A DNA stretch of 64,000 nt from Pterois miles (GCA_947000775.1 CAMQGK010000634.1:23534001-23598000), one strand, 5' to 3'. Positions 48,415 through 62,214 are shown, numbered from the stretch's first letter. The notes: generated by a model from the letters alone, not told the origin. Program-made: numbers and translations.

Positions 48415-51400
48415 CTGTTTACCAGACGTGAATACAAGTAAGAGAGAGAGCAAAGGAGAAACAGTGGGTGGAAGATGAGTAACACAATGTTAGTGTGTTG
48501 GAAATGTAAATCAACAAAGATAACACATACATGTACTTTATGTATCTACAGATTCTTCTGAGTATCTGTAACTAAAACCCTCATCCAATCTAACAGGAGA
48601 GAGGTTTGACTCTCCAAGCAGTTTTGACCTTTTGGTGACCAACTACATTCAACATGGAAGCAGAAAAGTCAAGATTACACAGACACAATGACAAACAAAC
48701 AGAGTCAACAGACAGTAGAGGACCCAAACACAGAAGTTGCTTCACAAAGGGATAGCTTTAATTCCAGAGGTTAAACAGAGAGGCGGTAAAAGGACAGCAG
48801 CACATTCAAGAAGGTGATATTCTGTTACACAGACAAACACTTAACTACCAACCGTAGTCTGGTATAGAAGGTTAGCACCACATTGAAGGAAACAGCACAG
48901 TTCTCACGAGGAGTATAACGCAGAAAAAGACCTGGTGAGAATGTGACTAGTATGCATAAGGTGTGTTTCCACCTAAAGCTTTTTTTTGTCATTCTGGATG
49001 AAGATATACAGAAGCTTTAGGACTGAAACAACTGGGAGACAGGACATTCAAGTTTACAGTGAGAAAGCCAAATAAAAACTACAGAACACTTTCTACTGGG
49101 CGCTGATATAAAGTGACAGCGTTGAACGCAGTGGGCAGAGGCTACATGGAAATTATCGTCTCACACCTCTTCCTAACTGTCAAAATGGAGCAACAAAAAC
49201 GAGCAACGTCTCTCTCAATTAGACTGATGCTGATGAGTGTCGGCATCAATTTTGATAAATGAAAATAAGTTGGAGGTGCGCAAAACTTCACATAAATAGA
49301 GCCACGACGAGTGTTTTTTCAAACAAGCAACGCATTGCTTCGCCGACACACTGAGCAGGTTTAGGACATCTGCATCAGGAAAAACTGAAAATCTGATGCT
49401 CGCATCACATCCAGTTAGGAAGAGGTGTTAGTGAGTATGAAGTTTCAGTTTACATTCCTAGTAACGTCATCATTTGTTCTGATACACTCTCTTTTTTGAA
49501 GTTTTCTTATGTGAAACAGTCAGTAAAAGTCCTAAATGTACCCCTTTAACAAGGTCCAAACATTATCTGCAGTTACGTATTGTTTAATTGTACAGTGTTT
49601 TAAGCCTGTATACTCAAAAAGCCACTGAATTATAAATAAATTATCCCTTTTTTCACTCTTCATTTCAAATTTCTTCAAACTAAGGACAAAGCAAATGAGG
49701 AGGCAAGATGGATGACCTACCAGATCACCATATAATCCAAGAGTTCTGGTAGCAGAGCCTCCAGAACCTACTGCTTACAACGGACACCAGAGCAAGGCAC
49801 ACCGTAACTACAACGACTCACAGCACTGGAAGAGACGACAGCTACAGCGAGTCAGGGCCAGATATTCTGAAAGCTATTAGGATCTAACTGATTCATGATC
49901 TGGTTTATCTGCTGGTTATAAACCATCTCCAGGTCTCACACGCTCTACCTCTTCATCTTCAGTGCATCTGAAATGGCTGGTCCTGAAACGCAGACCATCA
50001 TCAAGTACTTGGATGACACAAAACTGAAATACACACGAAATACTATAATTCCACAACTGATCTATGAAGCTCACATACAGACCAAGACAGCAATATATTT
50101 TCTCACCTATGCAAACCACAAAATATATTAACTTATGACCACTGACAGCCTACTAAATACCTGCCAGGTTTACACTAGGAAACACACAAATGTGCTTGAA
50201 TAAATAACGATCAATGTTTTCGTCACCAGTTTGATGAATCATAACATTAAAAAATACATTTACACCAAAATCAGTAATGGAATCGTATTAGAAAACTTGA
50301 ACACTGAACCACACAAAGCGTTTTTATATGATATTGCTTGCTGGCAAATAGCTCCATAAAGCAACCATTTTTTAAAATCTTAAATAAACTCAGTGATGCT
50401 CCATCACTCTATGAGGTTTCTGGCAGTAGGCTACACCGTGAACATCATATTAATGTCAAGGCCAACACTGGACTGACGCTGGAATGACTCAGGTTTCACT
50501 ATTAAAGACATGAATCACAGATTAAGAGACAAAATCTAAATCACAGTCCTTTCAAAAGTAATTTTCAGTCACTAGAAATTAAATGTAGATGACAGAATGC
50601 TCAGTCCTACTAATAAGACTACAAGTGGACGGTGCGATGAGCCTGCGACTCGCACTGTTCCACATACACATTACAGAACAAAATATACATACTTGGAAAA
50701 AATAAACAAAACATAAGAAGGTGCTTTAAAAGACTTTACAGAAACAGAAGCCACACTATGTTCAGTCTAGTTGTGCAAACCCAATTTCTCAAAAATGAAA
50801 TAAAACCAATAAATAATAAGAATAAAAAATTTAGGTACAACATTGCAAAAATAAAGGTATTCATTCATACTGTAGCTGATCATGAACAGCTCCCATTATA
50901 ACAGCAACCGTGTAAAAGAAAAATGAACAGCCCTGGCTGTTTCCCAAATATCAGCACAGTATTCTTTGTAGCTTATTACTTGTACACAGACTGGAAAACA
51001 ACATATTGTAATCTATTAATATAATATTTCCAATATGAATGTATACTGCAAATACTGTATATTCTGCAAGTCCAGGTGGACAATTTATATTACGTAGCCA
51101 AGCAGCTGTCTCTCCTTGCTAAACACACTAACTGGTCTGCAGGACATCAACGTGAACTATGCAAGAGGACAGTGCAATAAGCAGCTTGATTCGTGACTGG
51201 TGATAAAATGAAAAACATTATTCAACACATTTCAGTCACAAATGAAATTTGAGGAACGCACTCTCAAGTGTATTATTCATCCTAAGGTGCTAATACTGTA
51301 GATACATGTCATTACAGAAATATGTGCAGTAGGAAAAAAGAACATTTAGAAGTGCTAGCACCAGTGATATTTCACATACACACCCACACAAGATCGAATG

Positions 51401-51541
51401 GTGATTTTCACTTGTTTTATCCTACAGTACATGGAGTATCAGACAGGTGCAAGTCTCTTGATATAACCTAAAACACCACTTATCTGGTACTTCAAACACT
51501 CACTCAGTCCAGCTACACACACCTATGCCCAACAGGTTAGG
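48415..51541. other. agbl5 intron 12 or 3' UTR of the short form; nothing else recognised
   Basis: This A/T-rich 3.1 kb lies downstream of the agbl5 TAA. On the minus strand, ATTAAA-type signals occur (for example near 48,771 and 49,584), but none is convincingly tied to a transcript end. I see no exon or named repeat. Confidence 0.4.
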
Positions 51542-54500
51542 TTATATAGAGTCCTGGGTGGGACCAGCTGGAGTGTTGGTGGGTGGCGGTAGGCCCTGAA
51601 GGAGCAGAGGGCTCAGTTTGGAGAGCAGCCCGGGACGGGGCAGAGCCTGCAGGGAGGGGAGCAAGGTGGAGAGGCTGGGGGACTGGAGGGAGTACAGACC
51701 TGTCATACTGACGGAGGCCGGGAGGGGACAGGAGCCCGCCGCGCACACGGAGGAAGACGAGGAGGAGGATGAGGAAGGGGGTGAGAGTGGGGGGCGGGAG
51801 GGTGTGTGGCTGTTGCTGGGAGACCGTAGGATGGAGCGGTGGTGCGGGGGGCGTCTCTTCTCCTGAGGCTTAGGGTCTACAGAGAGGGAGATACATACAT
51901 GCACCATCTCAGAGACATGCAGGGACTGGGTGCACACATAAACATAAAGTGCCCTTCACATGAGCCATGTACTGAGACACACGATGTTCAGATGCTCTTA
52001 AACTGGGTTTCCATCAAAAGCTTCTGGGGACTTTTAGTCCCTGGAATTATTTTTAAAGGAACTAAAGGTTCCTTCAGCCCACTGTCAGCGTTTCCAACAG
52101 GCCTAAAGACCTGCGAAGATTAGGCAAATTGATGTATGGAAAATCAACATGACATGGGACGAAGGCTGCTGGTGGTCGCAGAAGTCAACACTTAATAGTT
52201 CAGAGTGCCTGTTTGCTGGTTATTTATTTGTGTTTTAGAATGTAACCCCTGTGAAACTATGAGAAAATAACTTTTCTTTCTCTCATTAATAGCACCATCG
52301 CGCTGTCTCCCCTGCCTAATGTTATCACTCGCCCTTGCGATCGCTCTCTTTTTTTTTTTTTTTTTAAATGAGTCGGCAGAAAGCCTACAGTAAAGCCTAA
52401 TTTTACTTTCAGTGTTATCAAACAAAATAAGCGTTCTCCCCTCGTCCTAAAATGGTCCTAAACCGATGTGAAGCCAATGAAGCAACATCTCTGAGTGTGT
52501 GTTTTACCAATCAGTGACGGTCATCCCTGTAAACTCCACCCCAAAATTTCATGTACCAATCAGGGCCTTTTTGGGGGGTGAAAAGGCCCTGGAAATTAAT
52601 TTGGTCCCTGCGGTCAAGACGCAATGAGTTCCTCAAAAGGTTCCTAGTTCTGAAGTTCCTGCGGTCGAAACAGGGCTTTTGTACATCAACTAACGAGATG
52701 CAAGTCAGAATCTGTATGATGGAAAAAATATGCAAGTTTGGGTCTAAGTTGAAAATCATGTCAGTATGTTTCAAGACTTTTTCTACCCAAATAATCAACA
52801 TGGTCCTGGTACCTTGGAACAGGGCTCATGTGGCTTCGTCAGGGTAAAACTAATAAAAGGTGAAACAAATGCATGCACAGACAGCAGCAGCAGGTGGGGT
52901 CATGGTAAAGTCATGCAGGGGTCATGCTGATGCTCCAGGTCACAGACATCCAGGGCATTAATCCATTAGTTCATGTCTCTAAAATCCAGCAGACCCCGAA
53001 CCTAAGACCAAGTAGGTTTTACATCACCATCACAATACGTCTGAAGCTGTCACACAGACACATCAACCACCCATTAACCTTTCTTAACAACTCCAACAGC
53101 AGAAAGACAGGATGGCAGCAAGAAAGAGAGAACAGAATATGTGATATTTCAAGAGAAAAAGAGAAGAGTGCAGGTACATCCACAGAGAGGTGACAGAAAA
53201 TGCCAGCCAGCAACACAAGCAGATGGTTGAGAGGAGATCAGCTTACCCCTGACTGGCCCGAGGGTCTTGTTGCTTCCACGTCCACTGGTGTGCGTGCCGT
53301 TGTGCTGAGTTCGGGGTGGGGGGCAGCCGAACGTAAAGCTCGGGGAGCTATGCATCTTTGGGGAGGGTGTCTGGCTGCTGCTGCTGTGGCTGTTGCAGCG
53401 AATGCGACTGAGGGTGTTCTCCGACGCTGAGCCCGACAGACAGCTGCTCAGAAGATCGAGACAAACAGAAACACATGATCCAAATGTTTCATGTGACAAA
53501 AAAAAGGGAGCTCAAGTTTGTAGTCCTTTAAGGGTTTAATAAAGAGCTTACTTGTTGAAGCTCTTTGGCGGTGACGCCTTGCTGCCATTGTGGTGTATTC
53601 TTGGTGGCGGATGAGAGTGGATGTGCGTGTTCAGGCCTTTGGTGTTGCGGACGTGCTTGAGGATCCAAGCTCGAAGGTTCATCAGACAGCTGTGTTCAGA
53701 CAGCACCAGCCGTGGCCAGGGGTTACACTCGGCCATATCCAGGGCTGAGATAGCCACGGCACGCCCCACCTGACGCACAACAATTAGTCTACTTCAGAAG
53801 TGCCTTATCTTTTAAGGTCAATTTACAGAGAGGTTTTGCAGTTATCAAATATCAAAAACATTAAGGTGACAAGATGGAAATATCAGCTTATGATAGGGAG
53901 TCAATAGCTTAGATGCAATTCACTTAACCCAAAAACCTGTTTTCCTACCTGCTCAAATATTTCTGGAGTGTATTTTGGAGGGAATGATGGAGGCGGAGGC
54001 GGGGTTGCCCGTCCGTTGTCATGGCAAGCAGGTGGGATGGTGTTCATGGATTTTCCTGTGTTGTAGTTGCACTCCAAAGTGTAGCTGGTGGGGACCCAAT
54101 AACAGAAACATGTTAAACTATACATGAACAACTTGAAAACAAATTGGAGAATGAATGAGTTCACTTCAGGTCATTTACATTTAAGTAATTACTTTTTTGC
54201 CCAAGTAAAATTTTACCGTACCCGTGTAAACTGCATTTTGACAAAGTTAAACACGAGTAAAAGCACAATCAAAAACCAATAGTGGGAAAAACAAATTTCT
54301 TTCCTTTTCAGAATGTCTAATGGTGTGCTCAGACCAAGAGTGAAGCGATTATTTCACATGGTGCACTTACATACAAAGACAATGCAAAGAGGTGAACAGA
54401 CAGTGAAATTCACGGTGGGCAGCGTGACGTGAACATGCGAAACTCGCGTCATTCGCATATTCGCAGAAGTTGTTCAAGAAGTTCAAGTTCATGTGATGCT

Positions 54501-57500
54501 GTGTTGTGAAAGCCTATCAGCATTGAGATTCTCCTCTTGTTGTCACTGATGTCCTGACATTGTTTAAATCAAAAATAGAGGAATAAAATATTGTAGCTGT
54601 CTGTGGCCACCCAGAGCTACAATAGTACATTATAATTGTACAGAGACCAGACAAAACTGTGTATAAATGTATGTGTATAAACCAGACTGTCTATGGTATA
54701 AACAACAATGTCACTGCCATATTTATGCCTATATGACTTTATGTTGAGTGTTGATGGAGTAGCTGTCTAGCCTGGCACTGATGGATCCAAACTGCATTCA
54801 GAAAACAAGCTTTTTAAAAGTTGTTTGATTGTTGTCTTGCGGACAGTCTTGACAAAGCATGAATTCAGACTTTTTACAAATCTGCATTATTATGTTGATT
54901 TTTTGGCATTCTTTGGATCCGTTTATTGCAATAACATCACAGAACAATCTGCGCAGTAACGATATGCAGCTTGCTGGATACAGTCAGTGCAATGGCATTG
55001 CATGTGAATGCAATTTACCACCAGGTGATGTTTTGAACTCAGACATGATGCCGTTGTACAAAGCAGTAACAGTGGTTATTTCATTCATGGTTGATGGCGG
55101 GAATAAAAGTTCTTGGTGTCTATGGAGACAAGCTCCGTCCCTTCTTTGGCACATATAGTGTGAATGAAGACAAATGATACTGGCGGTCCAACTCGCGTGG
55201 GTGAAGCGAGACGAAAATTTGCTTCGCTCTTGCTCTGAACACAGCATAACTTTTTATTCTCCAAAACTCAAAGAAAAAGTGTTCAAAATGGATTTTAAAA
55301 GATACCATGTGCTATTTGAGCTGACAACCCTGAACATCCACTGTTGACGTTTTGTGATTCCTTTCAAATCTGACCTGTGAAGCAGCCCTATGGCCTTGTG
55401 AATGGCCACCCGCCCGCTGCCTTCTTTAGACTGGCCGTCTCTCTTATCTCGTGCGTACATGTTTTTCTCTGAGAAGTTACAGCCCAGGAAATCAAAGTGG
55501 GCAGAGTTCACAGCGATCAGCCTTGGATACAGCATGTTCTCTACCTGTAGAGAGAGGAAGCAGAGTGCACCGGAGCTTAGATGTATGTTGCAAAAAAGGG
55601 ACGATGCAAAAGAATCTGCTGATATGACAGAAAAAAAAGGGTTATGATGTGCAATCATATTCACCTGCTGGCTCTCGTCAGGAAGGTTATTCCCGTACAT
55701 GAAGCATCCCCGTTTAGAGGCGTGGCCATGCAAGTCCACATAATACGCCACGCCGCCCTCTTGGGGTGGAATTGATTCCTGCTCCTCCACCTGTGGTACC
55801 GTCACCTCTACAGTAACAGGCGCTACAGTCTCCGAGGAGCTTGATGAGCTGTTGTGATCCCCTTTCTCCATCTCTGTGGTTACCCAGGCGTTTTCCTCCA
55901 TCACCATGGGAACTTCTGGCGGCGCTGGATTTGTGTCCTTCTCTGCATTTCGTTGGTTCAAGCTGACTTCCAGGGCGGTGAAGGGAGGAGACTGGGGCTG
56001 ATTGGCGGGTTTGACGCTGAGGGGCGGGGTCTGCATGTGTGTGGGGCTGTTGCAGTGAGTACTGGACTGTGTGTTATGCAGGCGGTTGTGTGTGTGGTGG
56101 TAGAGCAAAAGTGTTTTGGCTGCATAGATGGAAGGGTGCAGCTCAGGGTTGGGGTTCAGGTATTGTCTGTTCAAGTTCACACCCCTGGAATCAGTCCTGC
56201 AAAAAAGAGACTATTACTTAAAAAAAATAATAATATTGTTGACAGAACACAACAGAGGCACTTGGAAATCAACATCACATTGTGCTGCTTGTAGTATAAT
56301 TTAAGCTTGATTTTCCCACAGTTACTACATGTTGTTTTTTTAGATAAAAAGAAGATGGTACAGATAAAGGAGGAAGCAACATACCCTGTTAACTGACACC
56401 CTTATACATTATTGTCTGAGACCCAGTGATGCAGGTTTAACCTGTATCTGCTGAAAGGGTCAACATGTGACATCTGACCGGCAGTAGTGCATTTACATGC
56501 ACTTAAGTAACTGGGTTACAGTTGGCTCTCTGTAGTAACCTGGTATGTACACAAAACCAGTTTCCGTATTTAGAACAGGGGCTTAGAGGAACCTGATTCC
56601 TCCATTTAGACTTCTCCTTAAAAAAAGCTGATTTCTTGGTCATGTATATGGGTAAATGGGTTTCTAATCAGCTTTTCACACCTTAGACAGGTTAAGTATC
56701 GTTGTGACAGCAGAGCAGCAGGACAAAGGGAGAGGTCATTACATGTAGTCCAAATAAAACTAGAGCAAACTCTATATAGCCTCTATAAGTCTGAATAAGT
56801 TAGTTTCCACTGATGAACATTTGAATATTTGTGAAATTTATAAACACTGTAAGGAGAAACTCAAACAGCCTGTCCTCTGATATACAAAAACACTATCTCA
56901 CTATATGGATAAATAAGTACAACAAACCAGCTACAGAACAGCAGAGCGGCGAGGGAAAGAGCTGCCACTGACGGGGAAAGAAATATACCTGCTGAGACAA
57001 AACGACCATTTTTAACATTACCCTAATATCTAATGGGAGATCAGTTTACCGTTTCGTTGCTGTAACTTTAAAAGCAGTTTGAGTAAATGTTGAGGATCAA
57101 TGTTTTATATTTCCATCTCCCCTCACTGATGATCCTGTTTGTCTTATTTCTCTGTGAGCTGTTAGAATAAATAGCTTAAACCTGAAGTATCTTATACACA
57201 AACATAACATAAACAATAAAATCTAAATTATATTTTAACAGTATGAGTTTGTTTTTATTGTATAGTGCTTTACGAGCTGGTTTAAAGGATACAGCCTGGT
57301 CTAACATACTGCAAAATACACCACGGGTGGTTTACAATACATCCTATGACTTGCCCCAAACTGCATGTCATTATTATAAAGTGGGCATGTCTGTTAAGGG
57401 GACACTTGTGGGTACCCAGAGAACCCATTTATATTCACATCTTGAGGTCAGAGGTCAAGGGACCCCTTTGAATATGGCCATGCCAGTTTTTGCTCATCAA

Positions 57501-60500
57501 AATGATGCATTATGGTCCATCCATTGTCAACCGCTTATCCCGTTAGGGGTCACGGGGGGGCTGGAGCCAATCCCAGCTGGCATTGGGCGAAGGCGGGGTT
57601 CACCCTGGATAGGTCGCCAGTCCATCGCAGGACACATAGAGACAGACAATCAAATATTCACGCTCACATTCACACCTACGGGCAATTTAGAGTCATCAAT
57701 TAACCTATATTGTATGTCTGGTTTTATTGGACTGGGAGAAAGCCGGAGTACCTGGAGAAAACACAAACTCCACACAGAAGAGCCCCAAGCCAGATTCGAA
57801 CTCTCTTGCTGTGAGGCGAGAGTGCTAACCACTGCACCACCATGCAGCTCATGCATTATGGTGTTAAAATGAATTTCATCGAGTTAACTTTGACAACCCG
57901 ACTCTTTAAACAAGTAAATGAATCAGAGTAAAATACAGTTCTAGAAAAAAAAAAATTACTTTTACTTTTTTACCACTTTCCTGATCAGGAAAGTGAGTTG
58001 CACTTTACTTGCCTGGGGCAGTCAGGCAATCCTTAATGTTGAGCCCTGCTCAAGCAATGTTTACATTGACATTGTGAGGATGGTTGTTGGATGTTACTAC
58101 ATGTGTAATTGTTACCTGTAGTGCCCACGAACGACCCCGTCTGGGTTGAGCATGGGAATGAGCTTGAACACAAACATGTTTCGAAGCACATGGGCACGAG
58201 GGTCATCTCTTCTCAAAATAAAGTTGAGGAAACCGTTGAACACAAACGAGGAGGGTGTCTCCCCAGGGTGGACGCGACTGCTGAGAAAAAACACCTGCAA
58301 ATGCACACAGACACACAAGGGACAAGAGTCAGCTTCACTGTTTTCACATTATTCAGTAATTCCACATCAGCCTTAAATGCTCTTACAAAGGACAATACTG
58401 ATTGTGTGTTTATGTATGACGGAGTGATACCCTTTTGCTGGAGAAGCGATGTGGTCTTGGAGTGTTGGTGTCGGGAAACAATTTAGGTAGACGGGCTTCT
58501 CTCTCCTCTTGCATCCCGTTGCAGTTGGTCACAGTGAGCAGGTCCACCCTATTGCCATCTAGAGAGTGGCACAACAACTCCCTATGATAATACACACTGC
58601 CCGGGGTACTGACAGTGAGAGGATGGGAATTGGTGGGAGAGAAAGTCAAAAATAATACAAATTAGAGGAGCAGGAAAAATACAGCCAATTTAGGTCATTT
58701 CTAGGGCTGTCAATCCATTGAAATATTAATCGATTATCGCAATTCATCACACATTTTTATTTCTTCAAAATGTACCTTAAAGGGAGATTTGTCAAGTATT
58801 TCATACGCTTATCAACAAATATGCTTGCATTATGCATGTATGTATATATTTACTATTGGACATCAATTAACACAAAACAATGACAAATATTGTCCAGAAA
58901 CCCTCACAGGTACTCCATTTAGCATAAAAAATACACTCAAATCATAACAGCAATCTGCAGCCCAACAGGCAACAACAGCTGTAACTCATCTGATACCAGT
59001 ATATTCACTCCAGCTTTAAAACTGAACTACATCCTAAAAACTGCAAGTTGCCTTGATGTGTTAAAGAAATTAGTGCCGTTAAAATGAATTTGCATTAACA
59101 CATTATTATCACATTAACTAGTTTTTGTTCACCAACAAAAAAGTTTCAAACATGTATTGTGTGTGTGCTTGAGGTGTCGTCTGTGTGTGTTTTACCTGCT
59201 CGGACTGAGCTGAGAAGCATTGGGGTAGTTCTTGTCAAACTGCTCCAGCATCTCTTGGCACTCGCTATAAGAGAACGGGAAGCAGAAAGAAAAGTAGGTA
59301 GTCGCCCCTCTGGCCTCCAGCAGCCGGTGACTGAACGAAAGGATGAACTGGTTATCTACAATCTGCAGTGACAGAAGAAAGAAGAAGAGACATGTTATGA
59401 GAAGGACAAGAATAGTTGTCAGGAAACCAGACTGACAGCTATTTACTGTACCTCACTGGCTCCTGATGGCCAGCGTTAATTTTGTTAATGAAATCTATGA
59501 TGAAGTACTTTTCTCAGCAACCTTTTTTTTATGATTAAGACGAAATGATGGTGAAATGGCACCAACGTCATTACACACTAACGGTGTTGATATCAAACTT
59601 TCAATATCGTTGATGACAAAAGATCAGACTAAAATGTAGTTTTAAAAATAAAAACTTTACCAAAATCTCTTTTTATTTTTATCACCTTCCACCTTTGATT
59701 CCTCTCTCTGTGCTGTAAACACCACGCTGCTGTGGCGCTCAGTCTGTCTCTGTCCTTGTCTCACAACTCAATCGTCAAACCTCAAGCTAACAGCAAGTTT
59801 GACTAAAATGACAGAAATGTTTAATATAGTCTAATGAATAAACAGGACTAAGATTAAATTTAAAAAAAAAACTTGCTGGCAAAATTAAAAGAGAAAAAAC
59901 ATTATGATTAAAATCAAATGACTTTTTGGTGACTAAAACTATGAAGGATAAAAATGTGACTAAACCTAACAAGCATTTTCATCTTAAGACTAAGATTTAA
60001 TTTAAAACAACTGCCAACATGAACACTACTGATGCCCACATATTCTCTTCTGGGGCGGCAGTAGCTCAGTCCGTAAGGACTTGGGTTAGGATGTGGAGGA
60101 TCTGGGTTCAAATCCCCCATGGACCAAGACCAACTGGTTGCTGGAGAGGTGCCAGTTTACCTCTTGGGCACTGCCGAGGTGCCCCTGAGCAAGGCACCAA
60201 ACCCCCAACTGCTCTGGGCGCTTGTCAGGAGCAGCCCCATCACTCTGACATCTCTCCATTGACATGTGTGTGAACTGTACTGTGTGAACAACAGAGTGTA
60301 AAACTGAATTTCCCCACTGTGGGACTAATAAAGGAATATCTTTCTTTCTTTCTTTCTCTTTCTCCCTGATAGGCTCTGAGTATGTACATACCTCAGCTAT
60401 GGGTCTGTCCCGGATCCTTTCCCACCGGTTCTTGCCAGGTAAAGTGCGTACGAGAGGAGCCATGCCCTGGCTGTAGAGCTTCCTCTGGTTGTTCATGTTC

Positions 60501-60918
60501 ATCACATTGATCTTCAGTATCTTCCCAGGTGCTGCACCCCGTACACTGAAGTAAAACCATGACCTGAAACACAACCACAATGGGATGCTAAAATTAATAT
60601 AACCCAATGTAAGGGGTGTGTGCAGCAAATAAACACATTTATCTCCAAAGAGGCATTGCTTACTTGCTACATACTGTGAGTAGACTGTAGTTTGTTTTTT
60701 TACCTGTTTCCATTCTCATGTTCTGTGCCACTGCAGTCTGGCTGCGTCCACACATTGAACTCATAGTCAGGGGTAAGGTTTGACCCTGAGAGGGCACTCC
60801 CACTGGGCGCCAAGTCAGTAGGAGAGCTGGAACTGCCCTTTTCAACCTTCTCCACTCGTGCCAGGTTCCCTGAGTCAAACTTGGAGCTGAACACAATATT
60901 ACCAAAGCGAGCCTCCAT
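51542..60918 (-). CDS. agbl5: Cytosolic carboxypeptidase 5 (tubulin deglutamylase), 11 coding exons
   Basis: This M14-family zinc carboxypeptidase removes branch-point and side-chain glutamates from tubulin. Coding exons (minus): 60918-60704, 60563-60392, 59362-59196, 58608-58431, 58294-58116, 56196-55665, 55544-55375, 54084-53949, 53769-53552, 53443-53247, 51876-51542; phases agree, 832 residues. The N-terminal CCP domain starts MEARFGNIVFSSKFDSGNLA. Zinc ligands are His253 and Glu256 (SSRVHPGET) and His460 (YYVDLHGHASK). Catalytic Glu542 is in YTLECNYNTG, and the substrate-binding Asn/Arg are in RGVNLNRQY (308-316). A Ser/Thr/Pro-rich insert (about 345-435) splits the catalytic domain. The tail from about 655 is Ser/Pro-rich and low complexity, as in the human protein. 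The start is the first ATG of this frame in exon 2. The human protein is 886 residues, so a longer C-terminal form is plausible. Confidence 0.95.
51700..51876 (-). other. agbl5: Possible shortened form of agbl5 exon 12
   Basis: An internal donor ACAG|GTCTGT at 51,698-51,699 would end the exon at 51,700. That leaves 177 bp (59 codons) entering and leaving in phase 1 and joining in frame to the exon at 48,414. The donor is weak. Confidence 0.3.
57330..57903 (+). mobile_element. Miniature DNA element, GGGCTGTCAA family, copy C (interrupted)
   Basis: It has the motifs CAAACTGCATGTCATTATTA, GGTACCCAGAGAACCC and GGACCCCTTTGAATATGGCC, and ends GAGTTAACTTTGACAACCC. A different repeat is inserted at 57,517-57,850. 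It lies in agbl5 intron 6. Confidence 0.7.
57517..57850 (+). mobile_element. Interspersed repeat nested in copy C, with 12-bp target duplication
   Basis: It is flanked by ATGCATTATGGT at 57,505-57,516 and again at 57,851-57,862. The element reads CCATCCATTGTCAACCGCTT, GGGGCTGGAGCCAATCCCAG, CAGTCCATCGCAGGACAC, GCAATTTAGAGTCATCAATT and GCTAACCACTGCACCACCAT, a sequence very common in fish genomes. The 12-bp duplication points to target-primed or similar retroposition. Class uncertain. Confidence 0.75.
58703..59120 (+). mobile_element. Miniature DNA element, GGGCTGTCAA family, copy B
   Basis: It starts AGGGCTGTCAATCCATTGAA, with CACTCCAGCTTTAAAACTGA inside, and ends in TATCACATTAACTAG, lacking the last bases of the terminal repeat. 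The GGCCATTTTCAAAGG core is deleted. It fills most of the 587-bp agbl5 intron between 58,609 and 59,195. Confidence 0.65.
59472..60020. mobile_element. hAT-like remnant starting CCAGCGTTAATTTTG
   Basis: The left end CCAGCGTTAATTTTGTTAAT is typical of a fish miniature element family with AACTAAAAT-rich interiors. The right end is eroded near 60,020. Non-coding, in agbl5 intron 3. Confidence 0.45.
60052..60356 (+). mobile_element. tRNA-derived SINE, copy 2 (agbl5 intron)
   Basis: It has the same head, body and tail as copy 1: GGGGCGGCAGTAGCTCAGT, B-box GGTTCAAATCC, TGAGCAAGGCACCAAACCCC, and a tail of ACTAATAAAGGAATATC plus (TTTC)n. It is inserted antisense to agbl5. Its microsatellite tail ends about 35 bp from the donor of coding exon 3 (60,392). 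Confidence 0.85.
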
Positions 60919-62214
60919 GGTTCTGAACTCACTTTTCTCCCCTAGGGTTCTTCGTTTAGTGCCAGTCAGAGGTCTGACATAGACAGCCTGTAATAAAATC
61001 AGACAAAACACAATTAAATTTACGTTGACAAAAACATGCAAAGGAAGAAATAGAAATGGTTCTGGTGGAAACATCCAGCTAAATATACTAAAACGCAACA
61101 AACCCAAACAGCCCCTCAGTCTTACATGGTGCATCCTTGTATTGCGATGACTGTTTCGTTCTCCAACGCGGGCATCATCATTCATTTAGTCACTTTTTTG
61201 TAACATCCAAAAGCATGCATGTTACTGCCTGACTGATCACATTGTAGATATTTTAAAAGGGACTGTAGACTAGTAAAAAGTCAAATTTAATGTCTACTCT
61301 AGTTTTGAGCGGACATAATGCTGGTTCTTCATATTTGAAATTACGGTATGTAGTTAAATTTGAAAGTAACAGTTTGATTTAGATATTCATACAAACTATG
61401 TTTTGATAAGTCTTCACACCAGTTAAGAAAATAGACTATATTTAATTAAAATTATGACTTACTTATAATAAGATGAAGGTGTCTGGAATTCACATTTTAT
61501 ATCAACATTGAATTGCAGGTGCATTTAAGTGGAGGCCCCATGCATAAAGTAATGGAAAACAGGTAACCTCAGTCTTAGTAGTCAAAGTGTAATTGGATAA
61601 ATCATTTAAATGAAGATGCAAAAGAATTGACTTACTGAGATGCACAACAGCGACAACCTGAGGCCGACAAAGGAAATACAACCATGGCCAAACTATACAA
61701 TATCTTCTACTGTGACAACCCAATGTACAATATTCCTGTATTCACTGTACTCATGGGGCAGATATATTGTTGCACGGTTGCTCGCATATGTTTTATACCA
61801 ACATGACTGCACCTGTGTGCTGTGGGAGAACATAATGGCTGCTGCTTGGTCTCAATAACAACAACAGCTGACCGACATATCTAGCACAGAGTAAGGGGGA
61901 GTGAACTAACGACTCCAAGCGTAAGAGACGGCTACCAAGACACTTTCTTTTAACACAATTAAAGTCAGCAAATGCTGCTAATATGTACAACTATGATCGT
62001 CTTAGTGGTCAATGTCATATCCGTAATGTTACACAGAGCTAATAACGCTAGCATACGTTTCATAGCTACGGAGGCTAACTTAGCTACCGAACTAGCAGTC
62101 GTTGCTCGTAACGACAGTATTTTATAGCGAATAAACGTTTTTCCGTCGTTACACTGTTACTACACTTTAGCTGCACCAACGCTTTTCCACGGCACGATGA
62201 ATTTTATGACTTAC

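Noticed and set aside
52511..52847. Paired 96-98-codon frames on both strands
   Set aside because: They lie in agbl5 intron 11, have no domain or splice support, and overlap each other on opposite strands.
53149..53216. Extension of agbl5 exon 11 past 53,247 (frame stays open to 53,149)
   Set aside because: A strong donor (GTAAGC) at 53,245-53,246 and phase agreement with exon 12 favour splicing. Read-through would add unrelated residues.
57243..57872. 209-codon plus-strand frame in agbl5 intron 6
   Set aside because: It runs across a miniature element and a nested repeat with a visible target duplication. No protein family is recognised.
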